Source of the DNA: Candidatus Methanolliviera sp. GoM_asphalt
GTDB taxonomy: Archaea > Halobacteriota > Methanoliparia > Methanoliparales > Methanoliparaceae
Reading direction: 5' to 3'
DNA length: 11,560 nucleotides
Assembly: GCA_902158745.1 (NCBI GenBank)
Contig: CABGHH010000037.1
Coordinates: 1 to 11,560, forward strand
The translations under genes were made by a program, and so were the position numbers. Shown piece after piece: positions 6,499 through 11,560 of this stretch (positions within the stretch are counted from its first letter, which is position 1; every line of letters starts with the position of its first letter). A model generated the notes under the pieces. That model worked only from the letters and a program-made list of their open reading frames with translations, was not told where the DNA came from and did not search any database.

Positions 6499-6705
6499 TT
6501 ATATCTTCTCCACTTTATCCGCTTGAAGTCCTTTGTCACCTTCCACAACTTCGAAACTTACTGCTTCTCCATCTTCTAGGGTTTTAAATCCATCCCCTGC
6601 TATGGCAGAGTAATGTACAAATATATCCCCAGTTCCATCCTCGAGCTCAATAAAACCATAGCCCTTACTCGCGCTAAACCATTTCACTGTTCCTGTCTTT
6701 CTCAT
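6499..6705 (-). CDS. CspA-family cold-shock protein
   Basis: A 68-residue single cold-shock domain, full length for the family, starting TGTVKWF and ending GLQADKVEKI. RNP1 is KGYGFIE (14-20) and RNP2 is DIFVHYS (27-33). Aromatic residues W9, F10, Y16, F18, F29 and Y32 form the nucleic-acid face. CspA proteins bind single-stranded RNA/DNA and melt RNA structure in the cytoplasm; in archaea they are patchily distributed. The ATG follows a GGAAGGG at 6720-6714, and a TATA-like box lies about 50 bases upstream. It is monocistronic and divergent from polX, sharing a 154-base spacer. A T5 run follows the stop within 14 bases. Confidence 0.95.
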   Translation of the reverse strand: MRKTGTVKWFSASKGYGFIELEDGTGDIFVHYSAIAGDGFKTLEDGEAVSFEVVEGDKGLQADKVEKI

Positions 6706-6753
6706 CTTTTTACCCTTCCTTTAATTTAGGTGATTAGTGGTTATTTTTAGTCC

Positions 6754-6762
6754 TATAAAAAA
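6754..6762 (-). promoter_or_regulatory. TATA-like box for the cold-shock gene
   Basis: The minus strand reads TTTTTTATA 49-57 bases before the cold-shock ATG. It predicts a leader of about 25 bases that keeps the purine-rich GGAAGGG. Confidence 0.45.
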
Positions 6763-6828
6763 CTTTCTATCGTGTAAAGTAAAGCTTAATTTGAAAATAT
6801 AGATACCAATAGTCTGCCCACGTAAAAG

Positions 6829-6836
6829 CTTTATTA
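6829..6836 (+). promoter_or_regulatory. TATA-like box for polX; transcript probably leaderless
   Basis: CTTTATTA lies 24-31 bases before the GTG at 6860, and no Shine-Dalgarno-like sequence is found between. That spacing places the transcript start at or next to the start codon. Confidence 0.45.
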
Positions 6837-6859
6837 GATAAAGTCATAAATTTTTACCA

Positions 6860-8554
6860 GTGAAGAATAAAGAGCTGGCACAGATATTCAACCGAATGGC
6901 GGATGCCCTCGAGTTTAGGGGAGAAAATCCCTTTAAAGTTGGTGCATATAGGAAGGTTGCCAGAAGATTGAGCGATTTATCGGAAGATATCGAGATAATA
7001 GCAAAAGAAGGGAGATTGTGTGAGGTTCCCGGCATAGGTAAAGCCATCTCGAAGAAGATCGAGGAGTACCTCAAAACAGGTGAGATGAAGAGCTACAAGG
7101 ATACTCTCTCTAGCATTCCAAACGGATTATTGGATCTGATCGAAATTCAAGGAATTGGGCCAAAGACGCTCGGCTTGATCTATAGTCGGTTGAACGTTGA
7201 ATCTATGGAAGAATTAGAGAACGTGATCAGAGACGGTAGCCTGGCCAGACTGCCGGGTATGGGTGAAAAACGTGTCTCTAATATCCAAAAGAGCATAGAA
7301 TATTTCAAAAAGAGTGAGGGGAGAATCCTCTTGGGGACAGCGTTGCCCCTGATAGATGAAATTATTAATGAATTGAAGAAGGCAGGCGTAAAAAAGGTCT
7401 CTCCGGCTGGTTCGTTCAGAAGGATGAGGGAGACCGTCGGAGACCTTGACATCCTCGCCGCAGGTGAAGATGGCGGTAAGGTGATAAAAATTTTTACCGA
7501 ATTGCCCATCGTCGAGAGGGTGCTTGCTGCCGGCAAAACGAAAGGATCTGTTCTTATCAAAGGAGGAATGCAGATAGATCTGAGGGTCGTAGAGGAATCC
7601 TCTTATGGCTCGGCTCTGCAATATTTTACAGGATCGAAATCTCATAATATAAAGCTGAGGAAGATAGCAATGAAGAAGGGGTTAAAACTCAACGAATACG
7701 GCGTTTTTCGGGGAGACGAGAAAATTGCGGGCAGGACGGAGGAATCGGTCTACGCCACAATAGATCTGCCTTATATACCACCAGAATTGAGAGAAGACAG
7801 GGATGAGATAGCGGCGGCGATATCAGGAAAATTGCCAAAACTGGTCGAGACGGAAGATATTAAGGGAGATCTACATGTCCATTCTAAATATTCCGATGGG
7901 ACCGCAAGTTTGAAAGAGATCGCTCTCAAATCAAAGAAATTTGGATACGATTATGTCGCAGTATGTGATCACTCAAGATCCGCCAAATATGCCAGAGGCT
8001 TGAGTATAGATGATCTTATAGAAAGAAATAAAGAAATTGATCGATTAAATGGCGAATTGGAAGAGATAACGCTATTGAAAGGATCGGAGGTAGATATTTT
8101 ACCAGATGGATCCTTAGATTACCCCGATGATCTCTTGAAAGAGTTGGATCTGGTCGTCGCGGCGATTCATCAGGGATTTGAGAAGAACGTCACGGAGAGG
8201 ATGCTATCAGCGATGGATAATCCAAATGTGGACGTTATTGCCCATCCGACTGGCAGGCTCATCTCCAGTCGAGAGGGCTATGAGGTCGATCTCGATAAGA
8301 TTATTAAGAGAGCAAAAGAGACGAAGACTGCTCTCGAGATAAATGCGTACCCCGACAGACTGGATTTAAACGATGTCAATTGTAGAAAAGCCAAAGAGGG
8401 AGGAATTAAGCTTTCCATTGGAACGGACGCACATAGCTTGGGGATGATGCGGTATATGAGTTTGGGCGTCGGCGTGGCGAGGAGAGGTTGGCTTGAGAAA
8501 GAAGGCGTCTTGAATACGTTTTCCTCAGATAAATTGAGAAAGTTGAGAAGGTGA
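6860..8554 (+). CDS. polX: DNA polymerase X family protein with PHP domain (PolX)
   Basis: A full-length 564-residue PolX, a cytoplasmic gap-filling repair polymerase with a C-terminal PHP exonuclease/phosphoesterase domain. The N-terminal 8-kDa-like and helix-hairpin-helix region covers about 1-150, with VPGIGKA (56-62), IQGIGPKT (96-103) and LPGMGEKR (131-138). The nucleotidyltransferase core has GSFRR at 184-188, metal ligands D195 and D197 in GDLDIL and D240 in QIDLRV, and the YFTGSKSHN segment at 255-263. The PHP domain starts near 335: H339, H341, D346 in DLHVHSKYSDG, H371 in CDHS, E410, H437 in AAIHQGF, H462 in AHPTGR, and D523 and H525 in TDAHS. All expected metal ligands are present, so both activities are likely intact. 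The start is GTG with no ribosome binding site. The stop lies one base from the stop of the convergent acyl-CoA synthetase gene. Confidence 0.95.
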   Translation: MKNKELAQIFNRMADALEFRGENPFKVGAYRKVARRLSDLSEDIEIIAKEGRLCEVPGIGKAISKKIEEYLKTGEMKSYKDTLSSIPNGLLDLIEIQGIGPKTLGLIYSRLNVESMEELENVIRDGSLARLPGMGEKRVSNIQKSIEYFKKSEGRILLGTALPLIDEIINELKKAGVKKVSPAGSFRRMRETVGDLDILAAGEDGGKVIKIFTELPIVERVLAAGKTKGSVLIKGGMQIDLRVVEESSYGSALQYFTGSKSHNIKLRKIAMKKGLKLNEYGVFRGDEKIAGRTEESVYATIDLPYIPPELREDRDEIAAAISGKLPKLVETEDIKGDLHVHSKYSDGTASLKEIALKSKKFGYDYVAVCDHSRSAKYARGLSIDDLIERNKEIDRLNGELEEITLLKGSEVDILPDGSLDYPDDLLKELDLVVAAIHQGFEKNVTERMLSAMDNPNVDVIAHPTGRLISSREGYEVDLDKIIKRAKETKTALEINAYPDRLDLNDVNCRKAKEGGIKLSIGTDAHSLGMMRYMSLGVGVARRGWLEKEGVLNTFSSDKLRKLRR

Positions 8555-8555
8555 A

Positions 8556-9980
8556 TTATTCAACCTCAATCTCCAACGAGGCTAAATTCGATAGAGCTCT
8601 TGCCGCGCGAGAGATGCTTGGATAGACACAGATACCTTCTTCAACGAGCCTTTTTTTAAGCTTTACCTTCTCTATCTCCACATTCATACTTCCCGCCGGA
8701 TGAAGTATAACTACTAACGGCTTTTTGGGGAATTTATCTGCCATCATCTCTTTCGTGTCAATCAGCGCCTCGAATATGATTTCTATGTCAGATGGCCGAA
8801 ATTTTACCATCCTACCGAGATGGCCTATATGTACGATCAGTATATCCACATTTGGATCGCCGGCCACCAACTCGGTGCATTCTTCCAAGAGAGAAAAATT
8901 CTGCATCAAGAAGTAAGAGAGATCAACTGGATTCTTTACGCTTGTTCCTAGTGGAGGAACGATCTTACCCAGTTCTTCCATCGTCTTTTCTTCCAATAGA
9001 GGAACGGATAGTCCGTTCATCTCGCAGAGATCGGTCGATGCGACGCTCGCACCACCACCCGTTCCAACGATACCTACCCTCTCCCCAGACGGGCGGCTTA
9101 AATATCTAATCGCGGAGAGCGTGTCGGCAAACTCATCGCGATCATTTACCATGATTGCACCAGATTGTTTGATCACAGCGCTCCATATCTCGGGACTGCC
9201 TGCCAACGATCCCGTATGCGATGCAACCGCCCTACTACCACCCTTTGTTATCCCTCCCTTCCATACTACGATGGGTTTTTGACTTGCAGCATCTTTCAAC
9301 GTATCAATAAACCTTCTCCCATCCTTCACACCTTCCACATAGATGCCTATGATCTTCGTCTCCGGATCTTCTGCCAGATAAGCCAATAGCTCTTCACAAT
9401 TTACATCACACGCGTTGCCGTAGCTGATGATCTTGCTGAATGTTATCCCCCAACTCTCCGCCTCGTAGGCGAATTCTTCCGCGTGCCCCCCGCTCTGACA
9501 GATGAATCCGACATCGCCCTCTTCTTTCGGAGTACCGGGGAAGAAAGATAATCTTCCGCTTGGGCAACATATCCCGATACAATTTGGCCCTATGATCCTA
9601 ACATTTGCCTTTTTTGCCGCATCAACGAGTTCTTTCTCTCTTTTTATTCCTTCTTTTGTACCACTCTCGCTATATTCGGCCGTATATATGGTAACTGCCT
9701 TAACTCCTTTCTTACCACAATCCTCGATGACCTTTGGTACTCCGGAGGCGGGTATGGAGATGACGGCGTAATCGACATCGTGCGGTATGTCTTTAATGCT
9801 TGGGTATGCCTCTCTACCTAATATCTCCTTCTCCTTTAAATTAACAGGATACACGTTAGAGTCTGCTTCTATCAGCCCAGAAAAAAACATATTGCCATAT
9901 TTGGTCGGATCGCTTGAGACGCCAACCACTGCCACGCCCCTTGGGTGAAAGATCCTATCGAATTCACTGAAATTAGCCAT
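8556..9980 (-). CDS. ADP-forming acyl-CoA synthetase alpha subunit (acetate-CoA ligase family)
   Basis: A 474-residue protein matching the alpha subunit of ADP-forming acetyl/acyl-CoA synthetase, which with an ATP-grasp beta subunit converts acyl-CoA, ADP and phosphate to acid, CoA and ATP. The CoA-binding domain is at 1-130 (PRGVAVVGVSSDPTKYGN, IPASGVP at 76-82). GPNCIG at 131-136 and CQSGG at 161-165 belong to the succinyl-CoA-ligase-like domain. The active-site phosphohistidine is H255 in SHTGSLAG. A third domain covers about 300-465 (VGTGGGASV, NPVDL). The length matches a separate alpha subunit; the ATP-grasp beta subunit is absent here and must be encoded elsewhere. Unusual for the family, the QSGG motif is followed by HAEEFAYEAE and the domain carries extra cysteines (C134, C138, C139, C191, C195). 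The ATG is preceded by GAGAGGA at 9994-9988. The acyl substrate cannot be read from the sequence. Confidence 0.87.
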   Translation of the reverse strand: MANFSEFDRIFHPRGVAVVGVSSDPTKYGNMFFSGLIEADSNVYPVNLKEKEILGREAYPSIKDIPHDVDYAVISIPASGVPKVIEDCGKKGVKAVTIYTAEYSESGTKEGIKREKELVDAAKKANVRIIGPNCIGICCPSGRLSFFPGTPKEEGDVGFICQSGGHAEEFAYEAESWGITFSKIISYGNACDVNCEELLAYLAEDPETKIIGIYVEGVKDGRRFIDTLKDAASQKPIVVWKGGITKGGSRAVASHTGSLAGSPEIWSAVIKQSGAIMVNDRDEFADTLSAIRYLSRPSGERVGIVGTGGGASVASTDLCEMNGLSVPLLEEKTMEELGKIVPPLGTSVKNPVDLSYFLMQNFSLLEECTELVAGDPNVDILIVHIGHLGRMVKFRPSDIEIIFEALIDTKEMMADKFPKKPLVVILHPAGSMNVEIEKVKLKKRLVEEGICVYPSISRAARALSNLASLEIEVE

Positions 9981-10014
9981 TTATTCTTCCTCTCTTTATT
10001 CTAAAAAGATTCCC

Positions 10015-10026
10015 TATAAAAATATT
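10015..10026 (-). promoter_or_regulatory. TATA-like box for the acyl-CoA synthetase alpha gene
   Basis: The minus strand reads AATATTTTTATA 35-46 bases before the ATG. It predicts a short leader just long enough to carry the GAGAGGA sequence. Confidence 0.45.
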
Positions 10027-10100
10027 TTCGATCTTCTCTTGATAAAAGATGAACTGGTATCTTTAGAAGTTACAGATGAGAGAACTCGCCAACACGGTTA

Positions 10101-10112
10101 AACATATATGTT
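10101..10112. repeat. 12-bp perfect palindrome in the spacer
   Basis: AACATATATGTT is self-complementary and lies between the glycosyltransferase stop and the acyl-CoA synthetase promoter, about 120 bases before that start. It could be a regulator site or simply AT-rich chance. Confidence 0.25.
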
Positions 10113-10126
10113 GTAAATAGAGAAGA

Positions 10127-11497
10127 TTATAATCTCACATTACCCGATTTTTCGGTATGAACGAAGATGCTCGGCTTCTTAAGGACGAATTCATCGATGA
10201 TCGCCGAAACTGATACGATACCATAAAATATCAGATAAAGTGGCATAAAGAAGATGCCCGAAACATCCTCTGATCTAAATCGCTCTCCAGATACTTTATC
10301 GGATATTAATACTCCCATAACCGCCATTGCGGGGACCAATACTAAAGCTGGAGCAAGTATCGTGTAAGATAGAATCGTACGCATGCCCAAGATCTTGGCG
10401 ATGACGGAGATGGGAATGAAAAATACGGTGAGCAATGGGACAAAATTGTAAGCCCACGTTAAAGACGCATCGATTCTCTTTCTCAACGGTATCTCGCTCC
10501 TCGCCATAGGGAGAAGATGCATGACGGCACATTGGACCCATCCCCTGCACCACCTCTTCCGCTGTTTCCACCACCCCATTAACGTCGATGGAGCTTCCTC
10601 CCAACTATTTATCGACGGATCGACGCAGATTTCATATCCCGCCTCTTGAATTCTCGCCGAGATATCGATATCCTCGGTAAGAACATTTTCGTTGAAAAAG
10701 CCGACCTCTTGAAAGATTTCTCTTTTAAAGAAGCCCAGACTTCCACCAAAATATGAGAATCCACCCATAAGATACGTTCCATAGATACCCAACCGCTCGG
10801 TGATGTCTCTTTCAATCCCGCATAGTCTCGATATCAAACAATCTCCCTTGTTTATTACTCTGCTTCTCCCCCTAACGCAATAAAATTCATCTCGCTCCAT
10901 TCTGCTTACCGCTCGCTTGATCGCATCCCTCTCAAAGGAGTGATCAGCGTCGAGAATGCAGATGATATCCCCCCTCGATCTTTTTATCGCGTAGTTGAGA
11001 CACGCCGCTTTGCCCCCTCGATATTTCATCGGTTTGAATCTTTCATCCTTCTTTGCGAATTCGCGTATGATCGACTCGGTTCCATCGGTGCACCCCTCTT
11101 CAAAGACGTATATAAACTCCAATTTTTCCTTTGGATAATCGATCTCAAGCATAGAAGCAATCGTCCTATCTAAAACCTTTTCTTCGTTGTATGCGGAGAC
11201 GATCACGGTGACAGGTGGAAAGTAATCGACCTCTATCGTTTTAAGTTTCCTAAATCCTACTATGGCAGGAACAAAATATCTGATCGATCCAAGTCCGATC
11301 AAAGATCCCAATATTATGATGCTTATGTTGAAGGAAAATGCCGGATCTATGAAAAATATTGAAAGTTCCATCAAGATGATGGTTGATATAATAGAGAAGA
11401 TCAACGTGCTCGAAGTCTTATAGATTTTGCTTTTTTTATATTCTTCGCCATAAAAATAATTTTCTCCAGTTTGCATAGTGTAAAATTGATCATTCAT
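10127..11497 (-). CDS. Membrane-bound family 2 glycosyltransferase (processive type)
   Basis: A 456-residue integral membrane glycosyltransferase of the cellulose/hyaluronan/poly-GlcNAc-synthase-like group, likely extending or decorating a surface polysaccharide from a nucleotide sugar on the cytoplasmic face. Two membrane segments (about 31-52 and 56-80) precede the GT-A domain, which starts PPVTVIVSAYNEE at 94-106. DADH at 183-186 is the DxD metal site, TED at 274-276 supplies the catalytic acid/base, and QRKRW at 312-316 is the QxxRW motif of processive enzymes. Three membrane segments follow (about 345-368, 376-397, 412-436). The usual DGSTDGT reads EGCTDGT (134-140). No ribosome binding site precedes the ATG. 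The reading frame is open upstream to the window edge, but a T-rich stretch there looks like a terminator plus promoter, so I keep this start. No polysaccharide genes flank it, and the product is unknown. Confidence 0.9.
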   Translation of the reverse strand: MNDQFYTMQTGENYFYGEEYKKSKIYKTSSTLIFSIISTIILMELSIFFIDPAFSFNISIIILGSLIGLGSIRYFVPAIVGFRKLKTIEVDYFPPVTVIVSAYNEEKVLDRTIASMLEIDYPKEKLEFIYVFEEGCTDGTESIIREFAKKDERFKPMKYRGGKAACLNYAIKRSRGDIICILDADHSFERDAIKRAVSRMERDEFYCVRGRSRVINKGDCLISRLCGIERDITERLGIYGTYLMGGFSYFGGSLGFFKREIFQEVGFFNENVLTEDIDISARIQEAGYEICVDPSINSWEEAPSTLMGWWKQRKRWCRGWVQCAVMHLLPMARSEIPLRKRIDASLTWAYNFVPLLTVFFIPISVIAKILGMRTILSYTILAPALVLVPAMAVMGVLISDKVSGERFRSEDVSGIFFMPLYLIFYGIVSVSAIIDEFVLKKPSIFVHTEKSGNVRL

Positions 11498-11514
11498 AGA
11501 TATTAAGATTCGTG

Positions 11515-11528
11515 TAAAAAAATAAAAG
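11515..11528 (-). promoter_or_regulatory. T-rich TATA-like region before the glycosyltransferase
   Basis: The minus strand reads TTTTATTTTTTTAC 18-31 bases before the ATG, following another T7 run at the window edge. It could be both the terminator of an upstream minus-strand gene (a frame ending in TAA at 11541-11539 is possible) and the promoter of a leaderless glycosyltransferase mRNA. Confidence 0.35.
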
Positions 11529-11560
11529 AAAAAAAGTTTTATGGCGTTTGCTTCCTCACC

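Noticed and set aside
10296..10815. Alternative minus-strand frames within the glycosyltransferase
   Set aside because: They overlap a gene with all family motifs intact and have no motif of their own.

Overview
The window looks like a chromosomal segment of an archaeon. A euryarchaeal, anaerobic, alkane- or methane-oxidising or methanogen-related lineage is my best guess, made from gene content and style and not from any marker gene. The reasons are: TATA-like boxes about 25-30 bases before several starts, including two genes with no Shine-Dalgarno sequence that are probably leaderless; a stand-alone ADP-forming acyl-CoA synthetase subunit; a heterodisulfide-reductase-like iron-sulfur protein; a PHP-containing family X DNA polymerase; and heavy use of ATA, AGA and AGG codons. 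No rRNA, tRNA or CRISPR array was seen.

Layout from left to right. (1) Bases 1-204, minus: the 5' part of an IS5-type transposase, frameshifted near base 45-52. (2) 273-2737, minus: a two-gene unit of an FAD disulfide-reductase-family protein followed by an M20 metallopeptidase/deacylase, with a 4-base GTGA overlap. (3) 2897-4249, plus: a divergently transcribed paralogue of that reductase, visibly more AT-rich in codon use. (4) 4250-4757: a T-rich terminator, a decayed DDE-transposase remnant and a 14-bp direct repeat. (5) 4758-6187, minus: a stand-alone HdrD/GlcF-like protein (two 4Fe-4S motifs plus two CCG domains), preceded 41 bases upstream by a ferredoxin-like gene whose reading frame is intact except at its start. 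(6) 6191-6498: a decayed spacer. (7) 6499-6705, minus: a cold-shock protein. (8) 6860-8554, plus: PolX. (9) 8556-9980, minus: an ADP-forming acyl-CoA synthetase alpha subunit, convergent with polX and separated from it by one base. (10) 10127-11497, minus: a membrane family 2 glycosyltransferase.

Functionally, the left half is redox-centred: two related FAD/NAD(P)H thiol-disulfide oxidoreductases, an HdrD-like disulfide or organic-acid redox subunit, and a ferredoxin-like partner. Insertion-sequence debris lies on both sides of the AT-rich paralogue or near it. The right half is a set of independent genes for DNA repair, cold-shock/RNA chaperone function, acyl-CoA energy conservation and surface polysaccharide synthesis.

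The points most worth following up are the start-defective ferredoxin-like gene ahead of the HdrD-like gene, and the divergent reductase pair. Both reductases keep the active-site Cys but share unusual residues at positions that are normally conserved.
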